From contig JAMPIV010009902.1 in NCBI GenBank assembly GCA_024509875.1, forward strand, positions 124,001 to 188,000: a stretch of 64,000 nucleotides of DNA, given 5' to 3'. A program made the position numbers and the translations under genes. Below are positions 1-12,800 of the stretch, in pieces. Source of the DNA: Oreohelix idahoensis. Its lineage: Eukaryota > Mollusca > Gastropoda > Stylommatophora > Oreohelicidae. Every line of letters begins with the position of its first letter. Position 1 is the stretch's first letter. The notes beneath the pieces are model-generated. The model saw only the letters and a list, made by a program, of their open reading frames with translations, was not told where the DNA came from and made no database searches.

Positions 1-61
1 TGGCCATCTTACAAGGAGTCAGATCACCATTTGTTCGGCTCATATACCACTCAACAATCAC

Positions 62-316
62 TTGAACAGAATCCAACCACAACACACTCCAGAGTGCCAG
101 CTGTGTAACTACCCCTATGAAACTGTTGACCACCACCTCTTTGAGTGCCCAGCACTCGATGATGTTAGGAAAATGCTTCTTCCTCCCAGGCCAGATAAGT
201 GGAACACCTTGTACGGAGAAACAAAACAACTTACGACAACATGCAGATATAACTACACGGCACTGGGCCGAAAGCCCAAGCTCTATTGGATTGATAACAA
301 CATCATCTCACCATAG
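62..316 (+). pseudogene. 3' end of a LINE ORF2 (C-terminal zinc-knuckle-like tail)
   Basis: The frame is open at the window edge and ends at 316. It carries a Cys/His cluster (CQLC, then ETVDHHLFECPAL) typical of the C-terminal tail of non-LTR retrotransposon ORF2 proteins with an RNase H domain (Jockey/CR1-like groups). The domains that would precede it lie outside the window or are lost. I infer a transposon relic, not a host gene. Similar tails occur at 15090-15930, 21060-21420, 43130-43520 and 54870-55035. Confidence 0.6.
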
Positions 317-354
317 CTTCTTAGCATATTTTAAATTCAACCTCACTCTTTATT

Positions 355-393
355 ATCTATCTTCACCCACTATCCCGTTAAAATTATTTTCTT
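355..393. repeat. 39-bp direct repeat flanking LINE C fragment, left copy
   Basis: This 39-bp stretch recurs at 1583-1621 with one mismatch (cccactA versus cccactG). The two copies bracket the minus-strand LINE C fragment exactly, so I read them as an unusually long target-site duplication. Confidence 0.75.
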
Positions 394-1582
394 TATCTCA
401 CCATATCAATCAGTCAATACCCTTTAGCTCCCCAAGGAGCATAGGCCTTCAACAAACACATGCCAAGTCTTCCTGTCCTGTGCCATCCGCTCAAGTTCCT
501 TCCATATTTTCCTCATCATTTTCACTTATGTTTCCAGTTCTCTTCTCCATGTGTTTTTTGGTCTACCTCTGCCTCTCTTTCTCTGTGGATTCCAGAACAA
601 GGACTGCCTTGTAATGCTATCAACAGGTTTCCTCAATGTGTGTCCTATCCATCGCCATCGTCTTCTTCTCAACTCTTGTTCCACTGGCACTTGTCTGGTT
701 CTTGTCATCAATTCCACATTTGTGACTTTGTCATACCATTTCAGTCCTTGTATTCTACGCAAGCACCCGTTTATAAAAGTCTGTAGCTTTTTGGTTGTTG
801 TTTTTGTTGTTCTCCATGTCTCAGAGCCTTATAATAGGACTGACTTCACATTTGAGTTGAAGATTCTTATTTTCGTGTTGGACTTGATTTCTCTTGTTCT
901 CCATATGTTTCCCAATGCAATGAAATCTCATCTTGCTTTTTGTATTCTTATTTTGATATCACTGTCTGTCCCTCCAACTTTGTCTACATTACTTCCAAGA
1001 TATGTGTCTGATTCTACATCTTTTAGTGGTGTTTCTTCAAGTTCAACCTTGTTATCATTTCTTGCATTTATATCATAATCTTTGTCTTTTCCCTGTGTAT
1101 TTTCAGGCCCACTTGTTGTGACCTCTCATCGAGAATTTTCATTTTCTCTTGCATCTGATTATGGTTATGAGACAGAAGAACCAAGTCATCTGCAAAATCA
1201 AGATCATCAAGCTGTTTAGTCAGATTCCACTGGATTCCATTTCTGTTGTGTGATGTCGATGTTTTCATGACCCAATCTATTGCTAGTAAGAAAAGAAATG
1301 GAGACAAGAGGCATCCCTGTCTCACTCCCGTTCTAATCATAAACGGTTCTGTAAGTTGTCCTTCATGAAGAACTCTGCATGTCATGTCTTCTTTATTAAG
1401 TTAATGATCTTCATGGGAACTCCATAATGCCTCATCAATTTCCAAAGCGATTCTCTGTCTACACTGTCAAATGCCTTTTCATAGTCCACGAATCCGATGT
1501 ATAGGGGTGAATTCCATTTCAAACTTTGTTCAACTATTATTTTCAATGTGGCTATAACGTTTTGTCGAAAACCTGCTTTATC
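394..1582 (-). mobile_element. LINE family C, 5'-truncated copy
   Basis: Minus-strand reading gives the C-terminal half of a reverse transcriptase. It contains FVDYEKAFD (RT motif A), GVRQGCLLSP, DFADDLVLL (motif C, catalytic FADD) and the C-terminal VPVEQELRRRRWRWIGH region. The nearly complete homologue is at 29262-32331. The frame is broken near 1385 and 1070. It is flanked by the 39-bp duplication, and its 3' end (minus strand) lies at 394, just past the conserved stretch encoding EGLCS. It is a dead insertion by target-primed reverse transcription. Confidence 0.85.
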
Positions 1583-1621
1583 ATCTATCTTCACCCACTG
1601 TCCCGTTAAAATTATTTTCTT
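1583..1621. repeat. 39-bp direct repeat flanking LINE C fragment, right copy
   Basis: Matches 355-393 with a single difference. It marks the 5' side of the minus-strand LINE C fragment. Confidence 0.75.
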
Positions 1622-1639
1622 GTTTTTTAATTATTAATT

Positions 1640-2010
1640 TTTGATTGCCCCGTTTAGTTCCATGGAGTCTCTAAGAAGAAAAATAAAGAATAGGACTACT
1701 GTCCCCTCATTGTAAGAGGCGACATATAATTTATGTAAAAAATTTTTTGTCAGAACCAGTGGTCCTAATGATGTCATGCTCCCCCCCCCCCCCCCCCCCC
1801 TGGTCTCCTGGGTAGTGAGATCAGATGGCTAGCCTTCTCGGATAAGGGCGAAAAAATTGGAGGTCTTGTGTGCAAGTTGTGCACGTTAAAAATCCCACGG
1901 CAGTTGGAAATCGTAAAGAGGAGGCATATCAGGCCGCTGCCCAGGCAAATTTAAAAATTAGAAACCTACCCACTGTGGCGGAAGGTTTTTTTTTTTTTTT
2001 TTTAAGTGTG
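1640..2010. repeat. Composite dispersed repeat (family M body) with poly-C run
   Basis: 1740-1985 matches 47285-47500 closely (shared segments around cagaaccagtgg, tagccttctcggataag, cgttaaaaatccc). 1640-1735 resembles 42298-42390 (attgccccg...agtctct...aagaggcgac). A run of about 20 C at 1781-1800 and a T tract at 1987-2003 lie inside. It looks like a SINE-type element; no TSD could be defined. A 19-bp unit (aagtgtgttgatgatagtt) is duplicated at 2004-2041. Confidence 0.5.
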
Positions 2011-2044
2011 TTGATGATAGTTTAAGTGTGTTGATGATAGTTTT

Positions 2045-2796
2045 AGAACAGAATAGGGATTCTCTCCAGAATGTGTGAGGTCCCAGTGACAGAGAAGTAC
2101 ACTGGTATCACCCGATAGTCACGGCTGTGAAAGTATCTGGAACTGAAACAATTCATAGAACAGTCAGACCTTTCTGCGCCACCCCGCTATGTGACCACCT
2201 GTAATATTAATAACAATTCAACAAAACTCAACTTCTACTATATTGAATGAATAAAGCTGTTGAATACAATTATATATCCTCTTTATTTACATCTAAGTGT
2301 GGTGATTGGGTGTGAAGGTTGATGAAATTTTTTTTATTTACATAAAACCAAATTGGTGAAATCAATTAAATTTTCACAAGTTAAAACTAAAAATGTCCTT
2401 TTAGAATCTTCCAATTTGTTGGGTAATAGTCTTCTTTACTCTTATTCACTTTATAGTTTTCACTAGTTTATCATGCAAATTGTCATCATAAAATTCTGCT
2501 TGACAGTTATCACTTCTTGAGTGCACGATTGTCACAAATATCACTCAACTTCTATGATCATCAGTGTTCATGTGAGATGTACAGCTTCAGTTAGGTCGTG
2601 CTTCTACCAATCCAGACACTTCTGGGGCGAATAGCATTGATCATCGAGCAATTATTGATCATGGATGGACCTCTGACTTTGGGTGACAAGTATGAACCTG
2701 TAGATAAGTGTAGGATATGTAGCTATTTTGTAAAATAAAAGCACAATCCTAGTGTAGGTGAGATTATATTGTTTTCAGATGTCTGCGTGAAAATGC
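2045..2796. other. No gene recognised; AT-rich intergenic sequence
   Basis: No open frame of note, no TSD pair and no recognisable repeat head or tail was found here. The 5 bases at 2797-2801 (atgat) are the left target duplication of LTR1. Confidence 0.4.
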
Positions 2797-4199
2797 ATGA
2801 TTGTCACGAAGTGGATTTAAAGTGTAGAGTGTGTCCAGTGTATAGACAAGACCCTAATGTGAGATAGACTGAGAAGATAGATTTAGATGTGAAAATTATA
2901 GTGACTGTGGACAGATGAGGCTACTGGCTCAAGGTTGAGAACCTGGATTGACTCTCCCTTGCCACTTCTGACTAAAATTATGCTATAACCTCACCCCCCT
3001 TCCCCCCTCTAACTGCCAATATAGGAGATAAGGTATAAATTAGGACCACAGACACCACTATACAGACAACATAAAGGTACAGTATAGTTAGCTATAAATT
3101 AGAGAACCTGATCCAGTGAACATTTATATAGTTTTATTACCAACAAAACAAAAAACAAATTAAAATCAATAAAAGGATCACATCACATAGAACCAAAATC
3201 AAAATATGCAATGTTGTACAGACCTGAAAACAAGAAAAACAATTAGATTGGTAGATAATAGAAAACATCCACTTTCACTCCTTCTTTCACCCTGCTGGGG
3301 AAAAAAAATTATTACTGAGTTAACCACAATTAATGGGTTAATGGGGGCATCAACTTTAGCCACTACTCCCTCCTAAAATCTATTTTCTACTGTCACTGCC
3401 TAAACTATTTTTCTACACACACACAGTTTCCAGGCTATTAGGCGAGACACGCGCCGCTAATTTAACACCACTGGCTGCTACTCTAGTAGACTGAGATTAA
3501 AACTATTGTTCAGAGTCGATCCATCTAATGGATAATAACAGACCATGTCTATTTCTTCTCTCTATCTCTCTCCCTCTTTCTTTGCTTCGGTGCCTCTATG
3601 ACATCTGCTGAGGTGGCGTCTCCATTTACGCCTTTTCTCGATGACTTGTCAGAACCAGGAATGATCACCGTCTCCTTTGTTCTGACTCCTGAAATGATGA
3701 CTTAATTTTCAAGCTTGAGGTACTTGATTCACTTGTAGAAGCTTCACGGCTGCTGACCGACTTCTTACTTGCCCCGTTAACCCGCTCAAGGTTTAGGGAC
3801 ATACAGCTTTATTATGGCTGTATAACTTTTGACCAATCTCCCAGCCACGAGCTGTTGTCGGAGTGGTATAATGAGCTTAAGAGCTCAGGATTATAAGACA
3901 AATCCGGTTCCCAGCTGAAGATTCTCTTCGCTACCTGGGGAACATATGGTATTTCTTACACTTTTCCCGATCTCTCGAGCGATATGCTCCTGAGATGACA
4001 ACTTGCTGTTGTAAAGGACTGAGGCTGGTTGCCCCTCCTACAGACCGCGAAAACTCTCGCTGTGGAACAAACAACGCAACAGCTATATAAAAAGTTACAC
4101 ATCTCAAACACTTAACTCCCTTCCCACTTAAAATCAATTCCAGCTCCCCTTCTCTATCTCCCGCTATGAACCACGATACAAAATATTTATTCCCCCCCC

Positions 4200-4209
4200 C
4201 CAAAAAAAA
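4200..4209. repeat. Poly-C/poly-A junction inside LTR1
   Basis: A run of C immediately followed by a run of A in an otherwise non-coding LTR1 stretch. The 90-codon minus-strand frame over 3931-4203 has no recognisable domain and I treat it as chance. Confidence 0.4.
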
Positions 4210-6754
4210 AGGTCAATCTCCCTCTCTCTCCCCCATTCCAGTAAACATCGGCTGGCTCAGATGTTAGTTCTGCATGACTAACCACGAGGAACAACATTCT
4301 TTTCACCCTGAGGAAATCCCTGTCCGAAAATACTTTGGGCTACTTTCTCTTGATGTGCATTTATAAATACAATTTGAATATAGAAAGGGGAACCTCCCGT
4401 CTATGTAAAAAGAAATTCCCTTATCAGACATACATAAATTACACCTCATGGTAATTTAATACACAGTAAAAATACACCATACAAAATTTACAACAATAAA
4501 AATGCACACAAAATTAACGTACGCCAAAATTATGCTAGCGTATTAACTGCAATTAAATGGTAAACATCCGAGGTTATCAATGTATCCCCCGTAGTTAAAT
4601 TCACGTTCCTGTGTTCACCCTGATGTTACTTCGCCCTTCTCTGGGTAACATTCCCGAATTAAAACTCAATACACTTCATGCCCACGTGCTTACAATTACA
4701 AAATCCCGCTCCCGTTTAAATACAGCAGTTTATCATAAATCAAAGATGCGGGTTTTTCCTTCCGACCTTATTTAAGCAATTAGACCGTCTATTAAATATT
4801 AAGGAGCTCACATTACAGGTCACACAATCTTTACACTCTCCTAGCTACGGCTATATCATATAAGAATTCTCTGCGTCTCTTACATTTCATCCTTCCACTG
4901 AGATCGTAACTGATGGCGCTTCGATTTACGAAATAAATTAAAACCTCATGAGAACAGCTTATACTTAAACAGTCTAGTTTCTATAAGAAGCGAATTACAA
5001 GCATCACGCTTAAAGAATTTTGGCTTACCCAATAAGTCACATATCTCACTGAAGAGCAAGAGCTTATGACGTAGCTCCTCGCGGCTGCAAATTCTTCGGA
5101 AGAAAAACAATTTTACTTAATCGGCACGCGTATATATCTTAAACCAAACCGCGCAAACATATTCCTACGTCACACTGGCGTACCTGCCATCAATGGTACC
5201 TATACCTTGTAGCGGTATGGCAGCTTGCGTACCCTGACAATCACCAGAGCTATGCCAGTGGGAGTTTTACTCCTGGTAGGTTCAACCAAGCTGGAATGGT
5301 CTGTGTGGGTAGGGGTCAGACAAAAGCCGGTACCCTGGTCCTCCAGGTTGGGGGTTTTAGCATAGGGCTGACACCCCTGTCTATGTTAAAAAAAATCGCA
5401 CGTTACGGAAACAACAATAAATGGAAAAACTTTGCTGCGGGATGGACATTCGGAGTCTGTGGCTCGTATGACTGTCAGTGGTGAAAGCCGAAAGGAAGCC
5501 ACTGACATGAAAACGGATGTCCTGACCGCAAAACAGGATACAAGAATAGGTTTTTGGAATGTCAGGACAATGTACGAGACAGGTAAACTGAGACAGGTCA
5601 CGGCAGAAATGAGAAACTATAGGTTACACATTCTAGGGATAAGCGAGAGCAGATGGACAGGGGTAGGAAAAGTTAAAACAGCAACAGGAGAAACAGAACA
5701 ATGGGGAAATGCGGCAGCGGAAGAGCAAATGAAAATGGGGATAACTAATAAGTTTCTGTAGCATTAAGAACTTGGTCATTGGAGGAACACTCTTCCCACA
5801 TAAAGAAATTCACAAATTAACATGGGAATCACCAAATGGTCGGGACAGAAACCAGATAGACCACATCATGGTTAACGGTAGATGGAGACATGCATTACAA
5901 GATGTGAAGGTAAGAAGAGGTGCAGATGTGGGAAGTGATCACCATTTAGTAGTAGCAAAACTGAAAGTGAAACTAAGAAGGGCTGCACCAACTGTAACTA
6001 CACAAAAAAGGTTTGACATCAGCAAATTGAAGGACTCCCTTACCAGAAAAGCTTTTGCGGCCGACATAAAGAAACGATATCAATTTGCCAAAAGTCAGGA
6101 AAAGACATTGACTGATGATATAGACCAGAATTTCAACACCATTTCAACAATATACAGAGAAAGCAGCAAATCATGCTTGGGATTCCAGGAAAGGAAGAAG
6201 CAAGACTGGATAACACCAGAAACATTAAATACCATAACGATGAGAAAGGAAATGAAAAGAAAGAAAACAGAAGCAAAGTCCGCCAGGTTAAAGCAACTAT
6301 ATAGCGAACAGTACAGTCAGCTGGACAAGGAAGTTAAACGCCAAACCCGAGCCAACAAAAGGAATTTCCTAGACGATCTTGCAAGACAGGCAGAGGAGGC
6401 AGCACTGAGAAATGAACAAAGCACAGTCTACAAAATAACTAAATTCATCAGCGGAAAACGAGGTGCAAACAATATTACATTAGTAAGAGATAAGCAAGGT
6501 AATCTCATCACGACAGCAGAGGGACAGGAAACAAGATGGGCAGAGCACTTCAGAGAAATTCTGAACAAGGAACCACCAGAGACACAACTGAATGTTCCTG
6601 AAGCTGAAAACGATCTAGATAAGAATACAGACATTCCACGAAAAGAAGAAATCATCACAGCAATCAAAGGGTTAAAGAACGGCAAAGCTCCGGGCCATGA
6701 TAACTTAAATGCAGAGCTATTTAAGACAGACCCTGAGCTAGCAGCAGAACTATA

Positions 6755-8367
6755 CTACTCGTCAAAAGTCAAGGGCCACCCTATTATTTTCAATACACTT
6801 TTATATAAGCGCGTAGAATGATTAAATGAAGGAAGTTTTTAGTAAAAATGGGTGCAATATCTTCCTCTGACAGTCCTCTATGCACGTTAAGCATAAAAAC
6901 AACTCACCGACACCCATTGTGATCACGTGCAATTTGGTTTGCTGACCATAAATTCACATTATTAATCTGTTTTTCCAAACTTCCGTAGAACCAAACAGGT
7001 GAAGAAATCGTGTTGATTGACATTTCACGTGCAATGGCGACTTTACGTGAACAGAGTTCACTCTTAATTTGTTTTACAATCAGCAGACGTAGGGTACTTT
7101 CATCACTTGCAAAAACCATGCCACCGAGAAGAAGTCTTGACACCTTACAAAGAATGAGGGCTATAGCGTGGGTTGAAAGTGGTTTATCTGTCCGTAAGGT
7201 TGCTAGACGGCTTGCAGTGTCACACTCTACTATCCAAAGAATTTTGGAGAGATTTCAGGCCACAGGAAGTGTGGAGGATCGCCACCGGCCAGGTCGCCCT
7301 AGATGCACCAATAGACATGATGACTGGTACCTCTTGTTGTCAGCCCTGCGCCATCAAACAGTGACTTATTCCACTCTAAGATGTCAGCTGAGACAAACTG
7401 TAAACGTTAATGTCAGTCAAAGCACCATTCGCAGACGTTTACATGAATTTGGACTGGCTGCTCGACGTCCTGCAGTCAGAATCCCTCTTACTCCTGCTCA
7501 TCGCAGAGCCCGTGTTGCTTGGTGTCGCGAGCACATCCGATGGACAAGGCAACAATGAAGTCAAGTTCTCTTCACTGATGAATCTCGCTTCACTGTGTCA
7601 TTCAATGATGGCAGGATTCGAGTTTGGAGACGCCCAGGAGAGCGATTTACTGATGACACAATTCGAGAGGTGGATCGTTATGGTAGGGGTTCTGTCATGT
7701 CTGGGGAGGCTTCTACAGACACAGCAGGACCCCACTCTACATCATCCAAGGCAACGTGACCGGCCCAAGATACCAGAACGAAATCTTGAGACCAATTGTT
7801 CAGCCTGCTCTGGAGGCCATAGGTGGTAATGCCATCCTCCAAGATGATAACGCCCGACCCCATCGAGCTCGTGTGGTGAATGTGTTTATTCAGCAACATG
7901 GGATCATCAGGATGGCGTGGCCAGCTCGTTCACCTGACCTTTCTCCGATTGAGCACCTCTGGGATGTCCTTGGTCGAAGATTGTCAACAAATCACCTCCT
8001 GCCAATGGATGTTGCGCAGCTTACTGTATTTCTGTTTCAGGAATGGCAAGCTGTTCCTCAGGATACTCTTCGGACCCTTGTGGACTCGATGCATCTACGC
8101 TGTCTTGAATGCCTTGCTGCAAACGGTGGTCATACCCGATTTTGAAATGTCTATTTGTCCAATATCTATTGTGTGACTTTTGAAAAGGTGGGTGACACAC
8201 TTCACAGCTCCATTGCGTTTGAATGTGTGTTTCCATTTCTTTACGTGGCATGTCAATTTGGTATTCAATAAATGCCGTTTTGACTGATACCAATTACGTT
8301 TATATCAGATTTGTTTTATGGTTTCAACCAAGGTTTTTCTAAGTGGCCCTTGACTTTTGACGAGTAG
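6755..8367 (+). mobile_element. Tc1/mariner transposon inserted in LINE A
   Basis: Terminal inverted repeats begin CTACTCGTCAAAAGTCAAGG at the left end, with the exact complement at 8343-8367. TA dinucleotides flank both ends (6753-6754 and 8368-8369). The element is 1613 bp, the usual size of Tc1 elements. The flanking bases are LINE A coding sequence on both sides, so Tc1 is the younger insertion. Confidence 0.92.
7118..8145 (+). pseudogene. Tc1-type transposase, frameshifted
   Basis: The ATG at 7118 opens MPPRRSLDTLQRMRAI. An N-terminal helix-turn-helix (GLSVRKVARRLAVSHSTIQRI) is followed by the GRPR hook (GRPRCTNRHD) and a second HTH (VSQSTIRRRLHEFGL). The catalytic core shows LFTDESRF (first D), LQDDNARPH (second D) and SPIEHLWD (E), with 34 residues between the last two, i.e. 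DD34E. The frame breaks near 7555 and again near 7700, so no full protein is made. It would cut and paste at TA sites. The about 340-residue span matches the family. Confidence 0.9.
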
Positions 8368-9833
8368 TATATTAGAACCACTATTTGCACAAGTCTGGAA
8401 AACGGGGACAACACCATCTGAGTGGAACAAAGGAATAATTGTCAAGTTGCCCAAGAAGGAAGATCTTGCAGACTGCAATAATTGGAGAGGAATCACTCTT
8501 CTCTCAGTTCCTAGCAAAATACTAGGCAGGATAATTATACAGAGAATTTCAAAGGCAGTAGACCACAAACTGAGGAAGGAACAAGCAGGATTTAGAAAGA
8601 ATAGAAGATGTGTAGATCATATATTCACTCTCAGGAACATTATAGAGCAGTGCTCAGAATGGCAAAGACAGCTTTACATTAATTTCGTTGATTTTGAAAA
8701 GGCTTTTGACAGCATACATAGGGACAGTTTATGGAAAATACTGAGGGCTTATGGAATTCCAAGCTGCATAGTGTCAATCATAAAAAGCCTCTATGCCAAC
8801 TTTACGTGTAGTGTTGGGCAGAGCAGCCTAACCTTTGAGGTAAAGACAGGAGTACGACAGGGATGCGCCTTGTCAACCACTCTATTTTTAACAGTCATAG
8901 ACTGGGTGATGCGCCAGACAACAGAGGGCAGTCCAAGAGGAATAAGATGGACTACATTTTCTACACTGGAAGATCTGGAATATGCAGATGACATTGCACT
9001 ACTAGCACATTCACATCAACACATCCAGGAAAAAACGGATAGACTTAACAAGTTTAGCCAGCAGGTGGGCTTGAACGTCAATTTAAAGAAGTCTGAGGTC
9101 ATGACGCTCAATGTGAGCAACCCTGAGCCCATATCAGTAAGGAATCAGAAATTGGTATAGACAGATACCTTCACATACCTAGGAAGCATAGTAACACCAG
9201 ACGGCGGGGCAGGCAAAGACATCAACATCAGAATGAATAAGGCAAGAACAGCCTTCTTTAGCCTAAACAACATCTGGAAGTCCTCCCAATACAGCACAAG
9301 CACAAAATTAAGATTATATCAGAGCTGTGTGCTTTCTGTGCTTCTCTATGGTGCGGAATGCTGGAGAGTTACAGAGAAGGAAATGTCGAAATTGTCCTCT
9401 TTTCACACAACATGCCTAAGAAAAATTCACCGAATCTTTTGGCCGAATACCATCACTAACCAAGATCTGCTTACTTGTAGCAAGCAAGAGGACATGCACA
9501 CCATCATAGCTGGCAGACGCTGGAGCTGGGTTGGTCATGTCCTCAGAAGAGACCCCGATGCCATCACAAGAACAGCTATGCTTTGGACCCCTGAAGGAAA
9601 ACGAAAGAGAGGCCGACCAAAAACAACCTGGCGGAGGACTGTGGAGGCTGAGATGCAGGGAATGAACCAGAGTTGGGGCACTGTACAAAGGATGGCCACC
9701 GACCAAGCAAAGTGGAATCAATTTGTTGTTGCCCTACAAGACGCCACTAGGCGTGATGGCCACTGACTGCTTTGACGGTCGGCGGCTAAGGATCAAAGAA
9801 GAAGACACTGGCGTACCTCTTACAGCCAATGAA

Positions 9834-12800
9834 CTTACTTACTTAGTCGTTCCCCTTCTACCGTGAGGTGTAGAGGTTTGGAAGAGAGAGCGCCAGACCA
9901 TTCTATCAGCTGTCTTCTTCCTGGCCTGGTTCCATTCTAGTCCTCGGTCCTTCAAAGATTGTCTAATGTTGTCCTCCCAGCGGACTCTGGGTCGTCCTGG
10001 AGGTCTGGATCCCTGGCTCTTTGTTTCCCATGCTTGTCGTGGTAGCCGATCTTCTCCCATTCTGCAGACATGGCCAAACCATCTTAGTTGGGACTGTTCT
10101 ATTTGGGTCTGCAGCGGATGGGATTTTAGGCCTTGACGGATCGTCTGGTTGCGGACCATGTCTCTTCTTGTTACTTCAACCACTTTCCTCAGATACCTCA
10201 TTTCTAAGGTTTGGATCTGGCTTTTGTGGGTTGTAGTCATTGCCCACGACTCGCATCCATATGTCAAGACTGGGACATAGGTGGAGCGGTATACAGCCAT
10301 CTTTGTTTTCTTACCAAGCTCTTTCTTGCTGAGGAATCCACGATTTATGGCCTGAAAAAGTCTCCCAGCTGCTGCTTTTCGAGTGGCCAACTCTTCTTTG
10401 ATGCCTCCCTTTCGGTCTATAATAGCTCCGAGATATTTAAAGTGGTCGACCTGCTCCAGGACCTGTTTCTCCCAACTTAATCTGATGTTTTCTTTCTTCT
10501 CGTGATATCACCATGGATTTTGTTTTAGAGCTGCTTATGACCATCCCTCTCTTCTCCAGCTCTTCCTTCCAGACTTGCAGGTTGGATTGGAGATGTGCCT
10601 CTGATTTAGCAATCAGGGCAACATCATCAGCAAATGCCAGCTCCGAAATATAGACCTGTCTCATCTTCCAGTACCCCACTGAATACTTTCTTGTTCTCTC
10701 CTTACATGCCTTGATGACATCGTCCATAAGGAGTATGAAGAGGTAAGGTGATAGGATATCACCTTGTCTTACACCAGTGGTGGTCCTGAACTCTTCTGAC
10801 TTATGGTTTGCTGTCCTCACATAATTTCTGCAAGACTTGTAGAAGCTCTGTATAGCATGAATCAGAGGTGCTGGAATATTCTTCCTTGCCAAACAGTCCC
10901 AAAGTTTGCTCCAGGGGACCCTGTCAAAACGCCTTTTCCAGATCTATGAAACAAAGATGGATCTCACTCTTATACTCAAGGGCCTTTTCACTCAGCTGTC
11001 TGAGTGTGAAGATTAGGTCTTGAGTACTTCGGTTTGCTCGGAATCCGCACTGGACCTCATCCAATTGTGGCTCAGCTAGGCGTCGGAGTCTCTGCTCTAG
11101 GATTCTAGAGTAGATTTTACCAGGGACACTGAGAAGGGATATGCCTCTATGGTTTCCACATTGTCGATTGTCACCCTTTTTGAAAATTGGTGTTATGATG
11201 GCAATCTCCCAATCCTTTGGTATGGGCTTGTTGCACCATGCTGCCTGTAGGACCTTTAAGAGTAATAGGTCGCCTGATGCTCCCATGTACTTAACCATTT
11301 CTGGTGTTATACCATCATGCCCTGCTGCTTTGCCCATCTTGATTTTCTCTAGTGCTGCCCTCAGTTCTTCCATCTTTATGTCATCTTCACCATCATTGGT
11401 TTCCTCTTCTGTGTCAGTGGTTATCATTTCTGATGCTTCATCATGCTCACCATCCAGGAGTTCTGAGAAATATTCTTTCCATCTTTCCATTACTTCCTTC
11501 GGGGCAGTAAGCAATTTGCCTTGCTTGTCCTTTATAAATTTGAGAGGGCATTGTTTTTCTTTCCTCGTGTTCTTTAGGGTCTTATAGAACAATTTCTGGT
11601 TTTCTTGTGCATCTTTTTCTAGCTTTTCTCCAAATTCTTCCCAGGACTTCTGTTTTGCTGCTAGCACTTTGTTCTTTGCTTCTGTTCTGAGTGTCACATA
11701 TTCTCTATATTTTTCCATTTGTCCTGTTGTGTTTTTAGCTCCTAAGTATTGTTTCCATGCCATTTTCTTCTCTCTTATTTTCTCTTTGACTTCCTCTGTC
11801 CACCAAGGTGTCCTCTTTCTCTGGTTCCCAAGTCGGACTTCACCGCATGCTTCTGCAGCAGCTGTCTTTATGATATCCTTGAATTTATTCCAGAGGGTTT
11901 CCAAGTCATCAGGTCGTTCTTCTGTGTTGCTCACTGCTGTAGCAATAAGCCCCTGATATCTGGTCTTAATTTCTGGCTCTCTCAGCTTGTAGGTCCTAAT
12001 GCTCATTTCTCCTGCTCGTTTACTTGGTTTCTTGCGTGATGTTGGGCAGTTCCTAGGCTGAGCAACTCTTTCAGTTGTTCGTTTGATTGTTAGCAGGTAG
12101 TGATCACTTCCAATCTCTGGCCCCCTCCAGACTCTTGCATCTCGGACATATCTGAATGAGCTTCTCCGAACAATGGCATAGTCGATCACTGACTTCTCAT
12201 TCTTGGTTGGTTCACATCTAGTGTATGCATGTGTGCGCTTATGGGGGAACTTTGTGTTTGTAATGATCAGATTCTGCTCACTGCAGAATCTAAGGAGTCG
12301 CTTTCCATTGTCATTGAGAGTATCTTCTCCATATCTTCCGATAACTCCACCCCATCTAGCATGGTCATTTCCAACTCTGGCATTAAAATCTCCGAGCATA
12401 ATAACTTTATCTAGGCAGTCATCCACTGTCCTTTGAAGCAGCTCGAAGAATTCCTCCTTGACCTCTGCTCTCTCATCCTCATTTGGCCCATACACTATGA
12501 CCAGGTTGACTATGGTTTCTCCTTCTTTTAGTTTTACAACCATAATGCGCTCCGAGACAAAGTTCCATCCCTTGATACTATCTTTTTGATTTTGGGCCAC
12601 AATGCAACCCACGCCCCCTTTAGCTCTTTCAGATATGGGTACACCACTGTAGAGCAACGTGTTGCCATCGAGATCCATGACTCCTTGTCCTTTTTTCTTC
12701 GTTTCCGTTATAGCCAGGATTTCTAGTTTTGCTTTCCTCATCTCTTCCACCAGCTCCTCTTCCTTCCCATTTATACTTCTTGTGTTCCAAGTTCCATAAG

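Larger units (their letters stand above)
5432..9766 (+). pseudogene. LINE A ORF2 (endonuclease-reverse transcriptase), broken
   Basis: 5432-5761 holds the first endonuclease motifs (FWNVRTMYETGK, ISESRW). The middle of the endonuclease is deleted: at about 5750 the reading jumps frame into FCSIKNLVIGGTLFPH, then NQIDHIM and GSDHHLV, the catalytic histidine region. A coiled, charged linker and GKAPGHDN lead into the RT domain, which the Tc1 element interrupts at 6754/8368. The reading resumes with EWNKGIIVKLPKKED, FVDFEKAFD, GVRQGC and the catalytic YADD (8981-8992). An in-frame TAG at 9158-9160 replaces the CAG kept in the copy at 22417. Frames also fail to match across the Tc1 site. The copy is inactive. 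Confidence 0.88.
5186..9804 (+). mobile_element. LINE family A, 5'-complete copy interrupted by Tc1
   Basis: The element lies between perfect 14-bp TSDs, acactggcgtacct, at 5172-5185 and 9805-9818. It ends in the tail GATCAAAGAAGAAG. Without the Tc1 insertion it is about 3.0 kb. Layout: 5' UTR 5186-5430; APE-type endonuclease 5432-5990; linker; reverse transcriptase ~6600-9160 split by Tc1; C-terminal region to 9766. The short repeated tail and single long ORF suggest the RTE-like group (inference). Its 3' end recurs at 22417-23140 and 60598-60880, and in the SINE-A copies at 35161 and 50144. Confidence 0.9.

Noticed and set aside
7118..8145. Tc1 transposase as a possible domesticated gene
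   Set aside because: It has two frameshifts, intact TIRs and TA duplications and sits inside a dead LINE; an ordinary degraded transposon.
10021..12436. Several plus-strand ORFs of 60-150 codons
   Set aside because: They are antisense shadows of the well supported LINE B ORF2 on the minus strand.
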